Source: Ignavibacteriales bacterium
Lineage (GTDB): Bacteria; Bacteroidota; Ignavibacteria; Ignavibacteriales; Melioribacteraceae
DNA: 64,000 bases
Assembly: GCA_026390795.1 (NCBI GenBank)
Contig: JAPLFG010000003.1
Location: forward strand, 2,170,001 to 2,234,000
Direction of reading: 5' to 3'
Shown: piece after piece, positions 37,832 to 47,392 of the stretch
Layout: every line of letters starts with the position of its first letter
Numbering within the stretch: the stretch's first letter is position 1
Position numbers and translations under genes: made by a program
The notes under the pieces: generated by a model
What the model was told of the DNA's origin: nothing
Database searches by the model: none
Seen by the model: only the letters and a program-made list of their open reading frames with translations

Positions 37832-39562
37832 ATGAATAATGCATCCGGAAATATTGTTCTTGAGGAAGAATTAAACAGAATTTCAAAATTCTATTATTCT
37901 ACGTTCGAAAAAAGATCCAGATTCGAAGTGATTGATGCCGGTCTGAAAATTTACAAAGATTATTTTGACTGCACCAATATCTCTTTGTTTATGCTCAATA
38001 AGAATACATTTGATTTCAATCATTTTGCATCATTAAAACATAATGAGGAAACTGCTACTATTCTTTTCGAAAGACTGAGCGACAAAGGGGGAATTACGGC
38101 ATGCCTCGAAGCAGGATCTGCAACTTTCTATTCGTTGGAAGATCACAATTTCAACTATCAGTATCTCTATATAATACCATTGATCGGAACGTTCGGTGTA
38201 CTTGGAATAACAATAATTGAACTGAAAGAAAATCATCCTATTGATGACGTGCAAAATCTTTTCGTTACTAATTATTCAAACATCTTCTCTCTCATTCTCG
38301 AAAATCACAACATGATAGTTGAACTGCAGACGGAAAAAGAGAAAGCCGAGGAGCGCAAACAGTTAAGTCAAACGGTAAATGTTCAAAGCACGAAGGATTT
38401 GAAAAATATATTGGATAGAGTTCAAGTTGGTATCATGCTCGTAAACGTTTCGAACAAAAAGATAGTTGATGTGAATGAAATGGCATCAACCATGATCGGA
38501 TCGAGTAAAGAATTTCTTATTGACCAAGAAATTACTAAATATTTGTACTCGCTGGGTCCGCAAAATAGATCGAACGAATTTATAGATAACCAGGAAGGAT
38601 TGCTTAAGAAAGAAAATGGGACTCTCGTTTCGGTTCTACGAAAAAGTTCAAGGGTAGAAATTAATAACGAAGAATTTTATCTGGAAAGTTTCATTGATAT
38701 AACTCACCGAAAGAAAATGGAAGATGAACTTCAAAAATCTCATTTCAAACTGGAGCAACGAGTTGAAGAAAGGACCAATGATCTTCGCAAAATAAATATT
38801 GAGCTCAATCAGGAAATTGATAAAAGGATTGAAGCCGAGTTCCGGCTGGTTATCTCTAAAGAAAAAGCGGAAGAATCAAATAGAATAAAGACTGCATTGC
38901 TGGCAAATATGAGCCATGAGTTTAGAACTCCTCTAATAAGCATACTGGGGTTCTCTGAAGTTTTAGCTATGGAACTTGAAGACGCTGAACAAAAAGAGAT
39001 GACTAAAGATATTATGAGTGCCGGTCAAAGATTATTAAAAACTTTGGACGGTGTACTTCATCTTTCTCAATTACAAACCAACACTTATCCCGTCAATTTT
39101 GTTCAGATAGAAATAACGGGATTGATAAAAGAAATTTCCGAAAGATTCATCACCAAATTCCAGGAGAAGAATTTAGCATTTAAGATCAATATAAAATCGG
39201 AGCAAATTTATCTTATTATAGATCCGGATCTCTTATCTATCGCATTAAATAATATTTTAGATAATGCGTTAAAATATACAGAGTATGGAGAAATCGTTCT
39301 AAACTTGGAAATAAAATCTATTGATGAGAACAAGATTGTGTCGATCTCAATATCGGATACCGGTATGGGCGTAGCCGAGAATGACTATGAGGTCATATTT
39401 GAAGAATTCAGGCAAACAGATGAAGGTTACAAAAGAAACTATGAAGGATGCGGGTTAGGTTTGACGCTCGCTAAAAGAATGATCGAATTAATCGACGGAA
39501 CAATTCAATTAGAAAGCTACATTGGCAAGGGCTCTACATTTACAATTCTGTTCACTACTTAA
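37832..39562 (+). CDS. Soluble PAS/GAF-type sensor histidine kinase
   Basis: 576 residues with no transmembrane segment. A GAF-like region (about 20-160), coiled coil (about 160-185), PAS domain (about 190-290), long coiled coil (about 295-350), HisKA with MSHEFRTPLIS (His362), and HATPase (N-box NNILDNALKY about 473-482, DTGMG about 509-513, GLGL about 541-544). It is an orthodox kinase lacking a receiver domain, and no cognate regulator is encoded in the operon. The LytTR regulator 296 bp downstream is paired with its own kinase. Possible partner of the HDOD protein. Confidence 0.93.
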   Translation: MNNASGNIVLEEELNRISKFYYSTFEKRSRFEVIDAGLKIYKDYFDCTNISLFMLNKNTFDFNHFASLKHNEETATILFERLSDKGGITACLEAGSATFYSLEDHNFNYQYLYIIPLIGTFGVLGITIIELKENHPIDDVQNLFVTNYSNIFSLILENHNMIVELQTEKEKAEERKQLSQTVNVQSTKDLKNILDRVQVGIMLVNVSNKKIVDVNEMASTMIGSSKEFLIDQEITKYLYSLGPQNRSNEFIDNQEGLLKKENGTLVSVLRKSSRVEINNEEFYLESFIDITHRKKMEDELQKSHFKLEQRVEERTNDLRKINIELNQEIDKRIEAEFRLVISKEKAEESNRIKTALLANMSHEFRTPLISILGFSEVLAMELEDAEQKEMTKDIMSAGQRLLKTLDGVLHLSQLQTNTYPVNFVQIEITGLIKEISERFITKFQEKNLAFKINIKSEQIYLIIDPDLLSIALNNILDNALKYTEYGEIVLNLEIKSIDENKIVSISISDTGMGVAENDYEVIFEEFRQTDEGYKRNYEGCGLGLTLAKRMIELIDGTIQLESYIGKGSTFTILFTT

Positions 39563-39857
39563 ATTATTTATCACTTGTTGCGTCCGCATTTTTAATGACT
39601 CACTCCGAATAAAATACTGCTTGACTTATTTTACTGTTCTAGATAAATTCATATCAGTTATAATCAATTTAGTTGATAAGAGAATCATCTTAAAACAAAA
39701 ATCTTTTTCTTTCCAGACCGTCTTTTCGTTGTATCAAAATTCTATATTGTTGAAGGAGTTTTCTTTTAAAAATTTTCAAATATAAAGTAGTACACAAACT
39801 AAACATAAGTTATGATGATTGAAATAATTATTCAAAACATATTTAATATAATTACTC
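39563..39857 (+). other. Intergenic region before the LytTR regulator
   Basis: 295 AT-rich bases separating the two signalling operons. A TATAAT at about 39847-39852 lies just before the regulator start, but no -35 at normal spacing was found. Nothing else I can support. Confidence 0.25.
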
Positions 39858-40592
39858 ATGAATAAGCTGAAAGCAATAATAATTGATGATGAACTTCACG
39901 GAAGGGAAAATCTTAAGAAGATCATTGAAACATATTGCCCGGAGATTGAAATTCTTGCGTGTGCCGACTCTGTTGTCAATGCAAAGAAACTTGTAAATGC
40001 TCATAATCCGGATGTGGTCTTTCTCGATATTAGTATGCCGGTACTTGATGGGTTTGATTTTCTTGAGGAATTCGACGAGTGCAAATTTATGACAGTATTT
40101 GTCAGCGCACATGAGGAATTCGGCATTAGAGCCGTGAAAGCCGGTGCTGTTGATTATATTCTTAAACCGATAAATATAAAAGAACTAAAACAGACTGTGA
40201 AAAAGCTTTTATTACTTCACAATAAGGCAAAAAAGATTGAGACTCCTCTCGATATTGAAAAATTAGTTCTTCCTGCTTCTCATGGCTTTAATGTACTTGT
40301 GATAGATGAAATAATCAGACTGGAGGCAGAAGGATGTTATACAAAAGTGGTAATTAAAGAGGGGAAAAATGTAGTTGTATCCCGCACTTTAAAAGATTTT
40401 GAAGATAATTTACCAAAAGAAAAATTTTTCAGAATCCACAAATCGCACCTAATTAATCTGAAGTATATCAAAGACTATTCAAACCTGAGCGGAAATTTTG
40501 TAACAATGATTGATGGCAGTAAAATAGAAATATCACGCCGGAAAACCCCAGAGTTTATTCAAAAAATAAAGACAGCGCTAAAGACTGTCTGA
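39858..40592 (+). CDS. LytTR-family response regulator
   Basis: 244 residues. Receiver domain (about 3-120) with acidic pair DDELHG, phospho-acceptor VVFLDISMP (Asp57), switch VFVSAHEEF and Lys in YILKPIN. DNA-binding LytTR domain (about 140-242) with LEAEGCYTKVVIKEGKNVVVSRTLKDFE and FRIHKSHLINL. This is the AlgR/LytR class. The stop is 2 bp before the kinase gene, its certain partner. Confidence 0.95.
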   Translation: MNKLKAIIIDDELHGRENLKKIIETYCPEIEILACADSVVNAKKLVNAHNPDVVFLDISMPVLDGFDFLEEFDECKFMTVFVSAHEEFGIRAVKAGAVDYILKPINIKELKQTVKKLLLLHNKAKKIETPLDIEKLVLPASHGFNVLVIDEIIRLEAEGCYTKVVIKEGKNVVVSRTLKDFEDNLPKEKFFRIHKSHLINLKYIKDYSNLSGNFVTMIDGSKIEISRRKTPEFIQKIKTALKTV

Positions 40593-40594
40593 TA

Positions 40595-43500
40595 ATGTTA
40601 AAAAAAATTCAAATATTTACTTTACTCAGTTTTTTACAATTTGCCTCTCTTTTTTCGCAGACCCCTTCTTATTACCACTATACTTCATCGGACGGGATGG
40701 CTTCTTCTACTGTTTTTGATATTATGCAGGATAAAGACGGATTTATTTGGTTCGGCACTTTAAATGGTTTAAACAAGTTTGATGGAAAACATTTCACAAC
40801 ATTTAATGTCAAAGATGGTCTTAATTCGAATGTAATAACATCCTTGGTGGAAGGAGACAGCGGTGAGATCTATTTAGGTAATTATGAAAAAGGAATAAAT
40901 ATTTTAAAAGATGGAAAAATTGAAAACTACAGAGATAGAATTAACGGTAAAAATTTTAATACAACATATTTATTAAATTACCACGGGAAAATATATACAT
41001 ATACGAACTATTCGATATTTATTACAGATCAAAATTCAAAGACAAACTTTACAGATCATATAATTGAGCCACTCCCTTTTTATTTACTGCGAATCGCAAA
41101 ATTATTAGACAATAAATTAGTTGTCCTTACTTCAAAAGGATTATACAAAATAACTAATAATTTACTTTTCAAAATGAATATAGCCGGCTTGCCTGATACC
41201 AATTTTTATTGTCTGGCCGAACGAAGCGACGGCAGTTACTTTATCGGTGCGAGAGGATCAATCTATCTCGTAAAGAATAATCGCGTTATTAAAAAAATAA
41301 GTATCGACTCACATCACGACAAAATGTTTTATCATATATTCTGCGATAAAGAAAATAATATATGGTTTTCGATTTTGGGCAAAGGTTTCTTTTTGATTCC
41401 CAACAACTCCAGTAAAATAATTGAGATGGGAAGTAAGATGGGGCTTGAAAACACTCAGGTTGATTGTTTTTATGAAGATAGTGAAGGTAACATATGGATA
41501 GGCACGTACGGTAAAGGCGTTTATTGTTTAAATAATCTTTATATAAAAAACTATACTGAAAATGATGGGCTAAATAATAATAATGTTATTAGTATCGAAA
41601 AAGAAAAATCTGGCAGATTATTAATCGGAACGATTAACGGCATTAGTATTTTACAAAATGGGGTCGTTGAAAGAGTAAAAGATAATTCGGGCAAGGATAT
41701 ATCGGGTTACATAAACAGTATTAATAGTTTTGATGATTATATGTATGTCTGCTGGGCACCCGAAAACCCTGAGATAAAAAATGTCTCGTGTAATGGATTG
41801 AAATTCCGGTTTATAGTCACCTCGTCATTTTACAAAACAATGAATGGTTCTTATTTGTATGGAAGTATTGGCAATTCCATAAGTAGCTTTAACGGGTATT
41901 ACAATAAACGGACAGATTTCCATTCGATTCAAATATTTGGGGACAGCACTATTCAAAATCGCGTAAATGTAATTCTTGAAGATAAGCGTAAAAATATTTG
42001 GGTTGGTACAAGTCTTGGCTTATGCAAATTATCAGGTAGTTCTGGTAAATCTGAAATAACCAATTTTAATAAAACTTTTTTTAAAGACGATCCTGTGCTG
42101 AGTTCCAAAATTAATTCAATTTATGAGGATACTAAAAACAATATATGGTTCACAGGTGCAAAAGGATTTGCAAAATATAATCTTAATAATAATTCGGTTA
42201 CAAGCTATACAAGTATATTAAATCATGATTTGTCAACTACTACTTCTGTTGTTTCTGATAGCAAAAACAGAATTTGGGTTGGAAGCATGAAGGGGCTTTA
42301 TTTAATTGACGGCAATTCAATAAAATTACTTAATAGTAAAACAGGCCTTCCTTCAGATGAAGTACTTGCTCTTAATTATGACTCCGGAACGAACATATTG
42401 TATATAGGTACAAGTAACGGACTTTCTTCTCTCGATGTAAATATGTTTGACAACTATAAGCATCTTCCTCTTGAAGTCAAAATCAATAGTATACGGGTAA
42501 ACCAATTTACTTATTCATCTCAAAACAATTTGGTTCTTCAGCCCGATCAAAATAATGTGTACTTAAATTTTAGAGTTATTAATTATTCTTCACCCGGATC
42601 GGTGCAATTTAGATATATATTAAACGGTGATGTGAGAGAGACTAAAAATGATTTTCTTGATTTTAGTTCACTTAAGTATGGGGTTTACAATCTTCAAATA
42701 ATGGCCAAAGATCAGAATACAGATTGGGGCAAACCATACTTAATAACTTTTAGAATTCTCCCGCACTTTATTGAGACAATTTGGTTTAACCTCATCATTA
42801 TGACTTTACTAATAATTACAGCCCTACTAATATTAAGTTGGAGATTAAAACTAAATAGGGAAAAAAATAATGAACAATTGGAGCTTACAGAAAGAATTAA
42901 TGATTTAAAACACCAGGCGCTTTCGGCTATGATGAATCCGCATTTTATCTCCAACTCACTTAACTCGGTCCAGTATCTTGTAAACACTCAAAGATATGAA
43001 GAAGCAAACGACTATATAGCCATGATGGCAAAGCTGATGAGGAAAAATCTTGATACAGCGGGGAGCGGATTCATTTTATTGTACGAAGAGATCAGTCGGC
43101 TGAAACTTTATCTCGATTTAGAAAAGTTAAGATTCCAGGATAGTTTTTCATATGAAATTATCACCGGAACTGATGTCCATACCGGTTATTTGATGATACC
43201 TAACATGATCATACAACCCTTTGTGGAAAATTCTCTATGGCACGGTATCATGGATTCAGGAATCAAAGGTCTGCTTACTGTTTCTTTCTCATTTGAAGAT
43301 GTTGAAATTGATTCTAGTACTGTCAGATCATTGATAATCAAAGTAACAGATAACGGAATTGGACTAAAAGAAGCCATGAAGAAAAAAGAAGAGGATCATA
43401 TATCGAGGGGAATCCAGATAATTGAAGAGAGACTGAAATTACTTAGTGCAAAGATGAATCTTCCGCAGCCGATAATGTTTGAAGACTTAAGTATACGCGA

Positions 43501-43600
43501 TGAAAATGCTCACGGAACTGAAATAATAATTTCACTTCCTCCGCCTCTTTATAAAATAATCAATCCAGATTCAGATCATTCATTTTCGGGTACCGATTAA
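40595..43600 (+). CDS. Membrane histidine kinase with two-component beta-propeller sensor (LytS-type kinase core)
   Basis: 1001 residues: signal peptide (to LFSQ), a periplasmic propeller of Reg_prop repeats (IMQDKDGFIWFGTLNGLNKFDG-like units recur about every 40-45 residues to about 625), a Y_Y_Y domain (about 650-725), one transmembrane helix (about 733-755), and a LytS-type kinase domain. The phospho-acceptor is in MMNPHFISNSLNS (His783), followed by a HATPase (TDNGIGL). In Bacteroidota such sensors detect glycan fragments, so it could serve the nearby polysaccharide locus. The last codons and about 54 bp downstream are duplicated at 47.4 kb. Confidence 0.93.
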   Translation: MLKKIQIFTLLSFLQFASLFSQTPSYYHYTSSDGMASSTVFDIMQDKDGFIWFGTLNGLNKFDGKHFTTFNVKDGLNSNVITSLVEGDSGEIYLGNYEKGINILKDGKIENYRDRINGKNFNTTYLLNYHGKIYTYTNYSIFITDQNSKTNFTDHIIEPLPFYLLRIAKLLDNKLVVLTSKGLYKITNNLLFKMNIAGLPDTNFYCLAERSDGSYFIGARGSIYLVKNNRVIKKISIDSHHDKMFYHIFCDKENNIWFSILGKGFFLIPNNSSKIIEMGSKMGLENTQVDCFYEDSEGNIWIGTYGKGVYCLNNLYIKNYTENDGLNNNNVISIEKEKSGRLLIGTINGISILQNGVVERVKDNSGKDISGYINSINSFDDYMYVCWAPENPEIKNVSCNGLKFRFIVTSSFYKTMNGSYLYGSIGNSISSFNGYYNKRTDFHSIQIFGDSTIQNRVNVILEDKRKNIWVGTSLGLCKLSGSSGKSEITNFNKTFFKDDPVLSSKINSIYEDTKNNIWFTGAKGFAKYNLNNNSVTSYTSILNHDLSTTTSVVSDSKNRIWVGSMKGLYLIDGNSIKLLNSKTGLPSDEVLALNYDSGTNILYIGTSNGLSSLDVNMFDNYKHLPLEVKINSIRVNQFTYSSQNNLVLQPDQNNVYLNFRVINYSSPGSVQFRYILNGDVRETKNDFLDFSSLKYGVYNLQIMAKDQNTDWGKPYLITFRILPHFIETIWFNLIIMTLLIITALLILSWRLKLNREKNNEQLELTERINDLKHQALSAMMNPHFISNSLNSVQYLVNTQRYEEANDYIAMMAKLMRKNLDTAGSGFILLYEEISRLKLYLDLEKLRFQDSFSYEIITGTDVHTGYLMIPNMIIQPFVENSLWHGIMDSGIKGLLTVSFSFEDVEIDSSTVRSLIIKVTDNGIGLKEAMKKKEEDHISRGIQIIEERLKLLSAKMNLPQPIMFEDLSIRDENAHGTEIIISLPPPLYKIINPDSDHSFSGTD

Positions 43601-43654
43601 TTCTTAACCCATACCTTTTACTTACTAATACATACCGTACACTTGTTGGTTATT
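43580..43654 (+). repeat. Imperfect direct repeat, copy 1 (3' end of kinase gene plus downstream DNA)
   Basis: 75 bp that aligns without gaps to 47393-47467 at about 80 percent identity. It includes the last seven codons of the kinase (ending FSGTD and the stop) and 54 bp of downstream sequence (including ACCGTAC and CTTGTT). The copies bracket about 3.8 kb of accessory genes. Confidence 0.8.
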
Positions 43655-43775
43655 TTTGTCTCAACCTATTGTATATAAATTTGATAAAAAGCTAATATGC
43701 TCAATGTCAGTTTGATAAGTAAGCTTTGCTATGGAATGCTTCCGTCAAAAATTGTAAAAATATAAGGATCAACAA

Positions 43776-44552
43776 ATGCAGCCAATTAAACATCTAAGAA
43801 AAGTGCTTTCTCCTCAAATTGTTATTGCAATATGTGTGCTAATTTCACTAGGCAGCGGATATTGTTTCTCTCAATCAAATAATTCAGGAAAAACTATGAA
43901 GACAACAAAAAGTAATATTAAGACAAAGAATGGAGCAACTGTTTATCTAGAAAAAAGTGATCCAAAATTCATATCAATAAAAGACCGGGTGTTATCCGAT
44001 CTGGATGAAATAGTAAAACAATTCGACCCTGAATCGGAGAAGAACAAATTAATTGATATCCAGACTAAAACGTGGACTGAAGAAATGAGAAAGGAATCTC
44101 AGGCATTAGGTGCTGAATCAATTAATGATTATACGACGCAAACACATTTAGATGTCGGGACATTCATGATGGTTATTACCAGTATCGGAGGATATGATCA
44201 GAAAAAATTGGAAAGGGAATGGGAAGTTAGGGTACAATCTGCGGGTACTGATAAATATATAGCTGAGTTCTGGGAAGATGGTATTGCCGTGAATTCAGAA
44301 GAAAATGCCGTGGCTTATGCACATGAATTAGCTAATAGTGAATATGCCAAGAAACACCCGGATAGCGATGTTGGAAATTTAGAAGTAATCAAAAATAATT
44401 ATGCTACTACTCGTAAAAATATAAAAGCCGGTAAGCAGGAACGGTACACAAAAATGATTGCTTTGCTCTATAGTATAGATAAAGTTGGGACGGTTTCTTT
44501 TATCAATCCATTCCAGCCTTCGATCGATTTTCTTAAAAAGAATAGCAAGTAA
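43776..44552 (+). CDS. Hypothetical secreted protein
   Basis: 258 residues with an N-terminal hydrophobic export signal (VIAICVLISLGSGYCFSQ). The mature part is charged and helical, with KTWTEEMRKESQALGAESINDY and WEVRVQSAGTDKYIAEFWEDGIAV. No family recognised. It is the first gene of the accessory island after the kinase. A 37-codon relative of its signal-peptide region follows at 44593, so the gene seems to have been duplicated and one copy decayed. Confidence 0.7.
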   Translation: MQPIKHLRKVLSPQIVIAICVLISLGSGYCFSQSNNSGKTMKTTKSNIKTKNGATVYLEKSDPKFISIKDRVLSDLDEIVKQFDPESEKNKLIDIQTKTWTEEMRKESQALGAESINDYTTQTHLDVGTFMMVITSIGGYDQKKLEREWEVRVQSAGTDKYIAEFWEDGIAVNSEENAVAYAHELANSEYAKKHPDSDVGNLEVIKNNYATTRKNIKAGKQERYTKMIALLYSIDKVGTVSFINPFQPSIDFLKKNSK

Positions 44553-44592
44553 AAAGAATGAAATTCTAAAACTTGATTATGGTATTCCAACA

Positions 44593-44706
44593 ATGCGCGT
44601 ATCTTTGATGCGACGAGAAATTTGTGCGATCTTCGTTCCACTGTTCTGTATTTTATCCGGAAGCACATTTTGTTTTTCTAAGTCTAATAAAACAAGACAA
44701 ACATAA
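44593..44706 (+). pseudogene. Truncated paralogue: 5' end of the preceding secreted protein
   Basis: A 37-residue frame (MRVSLMRREICAIFVPLF ... SGSTFCFSKSNKTRQ) that resembles the export signal of the 43776 gene (CVLISLGSGYCFSQSNNSGKT). The following bases to about 44860 contain further short matches in disrupted frames (AIDNFVLK; THATSKEIYRQS against KTWTEEMRKES), consistent with decay. The rest of the 44553-44936 gap holds nothing else supportable. Confidence 0.4.
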
Positions 44707-44936
44707 TGCAAAAGATGCATATCGCCGCTCTTGAAAAAAGATTTCAGAAGCTATTGATAATTTTGTACTCAAATAATAAACTCCAAATTTTACCCATGCC
44801 ACTTCGAAGGAGATCTATAGACAATCATAGGGAAATTTAATTTGAACTTGAGTTTTGAAGAAGAATAATTAAAAGAATTTAAGATTTTAGCATGACAAGT
44901 TTTTATGAATCAATGCCATAAACTGAGAGACAAAAA

Positions 44937-46172
44937 ATGAAAAACGGAATAATCATATTGACCTTAATATCATCATTCATTATGTGTTGTAATACAACCT
45001 TTTTGAATCACAAAGACTATAATTTTAAGGTAAAAGACTTTGTCTGGAATATAAAAATTGAAGGCCAAGTTGGTGAAATCTATTTTAAAGGATCGAACTT
45101 TATTTTCGGTAGAAATGCGAATTCGACATTTATTGTAATATCCCCAGACAACGGTGCTATTTTAGATACTTTAAATCCGTATACCATCGAAAAGGAAAGA
45201 GAGTGTTTAATTAACGACGGTACCGGGGAATATAAAAGCGGTTACTCTCTACATAATGTTCCTGTTGATAAGCAGAAATATTCAAAAGTAACTTTAAAAA
45301 GTATTGACAGACAATACCGCGGCGACTCAGAAACATTTTATCTGATTGTAAATACTCTTTCCAATAAAGAGTATACAATTCTATTCAATCGCAGTCAATT
45401 TGATTTCATTTCGGATATTACTTATTACAAAGACGGGAAGTTTATAATGACATATAATGGAGAAGCGGAAAGCGAAGTAAATAAATATACCGAGCATATT
45501 GGGCTTTTTGACTTGGGAAAAATAATTAAAGATGATTACAGAACAGGAACTGATTCTAAAGAAGTGTTTCTAAAAAGCGAGGACAGTATTGTAAAGAAAC
45601 GAGAGATGAAAGGAATAAAAACTAATGGGTCAGTTAAAATAGGTAAACAAGAATGGTCGGTTGAAAATTTAAATGTTGACAGATTTAGAAATGGTGATTT
45701 GATTCCAGAAGCGAAGACAACGGAAGAATGGATGGCATCTGGAGAGAATGGCAAACCAGCATGGTGTTATTATGAAAATGATAATGAAAAAGGGAAGAAA
45801 TATGGTAAGCTGTATAATTGGTATGCGGTGAATGATAAAAGAGGAATGGCGCCGGAAGGCTGGCACATTCCAACTATTACTGAGTTAAAAACATTGGTCA
45901 CAACAGTAAACAATAACAGCAATGTCTTAAAAGAGATTGGCCAATATACTGGAACAAATACAAGTGGATTTTCTGCTTTGCTTGCGGGTTACCGCGAACC
46001 CCATGGTAACTTCACCGTTTTTGGTGAATACACTGGCTTTTGGAGTTCTACGGAACACTACAATGTTACGAACGCATACTACGTGTACTTGTGGGGCAAT
46101 GATAACAATATCAACTTGTTCTATAGCACCAAGGAGTACGGTTTCAGTGTTCGATGCCTCAAGAATTTTTAG
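44937..46172 (+). CDS. Lipoprotein with C-terminal FISUMP domain
   Basis: 411 residues. The signal ends in a lipobox-like SSFIMCC (Cys17/18), so membrane-anchored. Residues 1-210 are beta-rich (WD/quinoprotein-like, TFIVISPDNGAILDT). The C-terminal 190 residues match the FISUMP (Fibrobacter succinogenes major paralogous) domain: QEWSVENLNVDRFRNGD, YGKLYNWYAVND, GWHIPTITEL, GYREPHGNF, GFWSSTEH, GFSVRCLK. Function of FISUMP is unknown; surface display is likely. It lies within the repeat-bracketed island. Confidence 0.88.
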   Translation: MKNGIIILTLISSFIMCCNTTFLNHKDYNFKVKDFVWNIKIEGQVGEIYFKGSNFIFGRNANSTFIVISPDNGAILDTLNPYTIEKERECLINDGTGEYKSGYSLHNVPVDKQKYSKVTLKSIDRQYRGDSETFYLIVNTLSNKEYTILFNRSQFDFISDITYYKDGKFIMTYNGEAESEVNKYTEHIGLFDLGKIIKDDYRTGTDSKEVFLKSEDSIVKKREMKGIKTNGSVKIGKQEWSVENLNVDRFRNGDLIPEAKTTEEWMASGENGKPAWCYYENDNEKGKKYGKLYNWYAVNDKRGMAPEGWHIPTITELKTLVTTVNNNSNVLKEIGQYTGTNTSGFSALLAGYREPHGNFTVFGEYTGFWSSTEHYNVTNAYYVYLWGNDNNINLFYSTKEYGFSVRCLKNF

Positions 46173-46237
46173 GTTAAATAATAAAATCTATGCAAAAATT
46201 AAAACGATTTGAAAAACGTTATAGAGCATTTAACAAA

Positions 46238-46819
46238 ATGAAAATATTGTTAAGCATGTTGGTAATATTTATCCTCATCAGTTGTAAAGGAACTGAACCG
46301 AGAGTGAATAAAGCTCAAGGATATTTTAATGTGGATTCAATTCATACAGATTACTTATTTAGTTTTTCAGAGGATAGTGAATCTCCCTATGGAACGTCTA
46401 GTGGTTATAGAAACTTAAAAGGAGAGATCATCATTCCGATAGGAAAATACAACCATTGTTTTACTGATACTTTTAAAAACTTTGCATTTGTTTTTGATGA
46501 TAAGTTAACCCATTCGAAAGTTGTAGCAATTGACAGAAATGAAAATATTTTATTTGATGTATACATGTTTGATAATGGTCCGGACGAGTTAGCAAATGGT
46601 CTTTTTCGAATAATACGAAACGGAAAAATAGGTTACGCTGATAAAAACGGGATTATAGTAATAGAACCAAAATTTGAATGTGCGGATAAATTTGAGCATG
46701 ATAAAGCTAGTGTTGCTTTAAAGTGTAGACTTGTAAAAGACGAATCTGATCCAGAACATTCTAGAATGGAAAGTGACTCCTGGTTTTACATTGATAAAAA
46801 AGGAAATAAAGTTAAATAA
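46238..46819 (+). CDS. WG-repeat lipoprotein
   Basis: About 193 residues starting at ATG 46238 (MKILLSMLVIFILISC, lipobox LISC). The body consists of WG-type repeats (NLKGEIIIPIGKYN, RNGKIGYADKNGIIVIEPKFE, FYIDKKGNKVK). Roles proposed for such lipoproteins are varied; I do not assign one. The last 18 codons, ending in the stop, are repeated 546 bp downstream. A longer in-frame ATG at 46190 would push the signal 16 residues inward and is less likely. Confidence 0.85.
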   Translation: MKILLSMLVIFILISCKGTEPRVNKAQGYFNVDSIHTDYLFSFSEDSESPYGTSSGYRNLKGEIIIPIGKYNHCFTDTFKNFAFVFDDKLTHSKVVAIDRNENILFDVYMFDNGPDELANGLFRIIRNGKIGYADKNGIIVIEPKFECADKFEHDKASVALKCRLVKDESDPEHSRMESDSWFYIDKKGNKVK

Positions 46820-46821
46820 AC
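46764..46821 (+). repeat. 3' end of the WG-repeat gene, copy 1 of a 58-bp direct repeat
   Basis: Matches 47310-47367 without gaps, 54 of 58 bases identical. Differences are two silent changes and a Val-to-Ile codon, so the second copy was once coding. Confidence 0.9.
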
Positions 46822-46841
46822 CAAACCAATCAAATCGCGCT

Positions 46842-47174
46842 ATGGAAAAAATTACTCTGTTTTATTTAGAAAGACCTGATATTAAAATATCCATACAGAT
46901 TTACTTCAATGAGAAAGACCAGTTATACTTTGATGGCTATGATATTGGTAAATCCGTTGAAGAAATTATGGGTGATTCTGATTATGAGTATATCTATACA
47001 ATAGAGCCAGAGGAAGTAAATAAGTTCTATCAAATTTTTAATTTAAAAACTGGAGATAAGTCAGGTCTATTACAAGCAATAAAAAAAGGATTTAGTGTTA
47101 ATAAAGCTTACTCATTATTTGGAGAATTTATGCGTGAGAATAATATAAAGTTTAGTAGTTTCAACTGGACCTAA
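46842..47174 (+). CDS. Hypothetical small cytoplasmic protein
   Basis: 110 residues starting at ATG 46842, 20 bp after the WG gene, without a clear ribosome site or signal peptide. Acidic and strand/helix-mixed (MEKITLFYLERPDIKISI, MGDSDYEYIYTIEPEEVNKF). Not recognised; such small acidic proteins between paralogue fragments resemble immunity proteins of toxin systems, but no toxin gene is evident. It is exactly the gene bracketed by the two copies of the WG 3' end. Confidence 0.6.
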   Translation: MEKITLFYLERPDIKISIQIYFNEKDQLYFDGYDIGKSVEEIMGDSDYEYIYTIEPEEVNKFYQIFNLKTGDKSGLLQAIKKGFSVNKAYSLFGEFMRENNIKFSSFNWT

Positions 47175-47309
47175 TAGGTCATTTGCTTTGGTTAAATAAT
47201 AGTAATATGAAAATTACTTGAATATTCAAATGAGTTTTAGACCGGTTAACATTAGATGATATTAATAGTATTGTGCATATTCAAAATCTCTTCCGAAGTT
47301 AAAATTTGA

Positions 47310-47367
47310 GAATGGAAAGTGACTCTTGGTTCTACATTGATAAAAAAGGAAATAAAATAAAATAAAC
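47310..47367 (+). pseudogene. Orphan 3' end of a second WG-repeat gene (copy 2 of repeat)
   Basis: Eighteen codons encoding RMESDSWFYIDKKGNKIK plus a stop, near-identical to the end of the WG gene but with no start or upstream body. It is the remnant of a second paralogue or the displaced end of an interrupted one. The surrounding 47175-47540 gap holds only this and the kinase-end repeat. Confidence 0.85.
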
Positions 47368-47392
47368 AAAAACGCCCTATAACAGGCACAAC

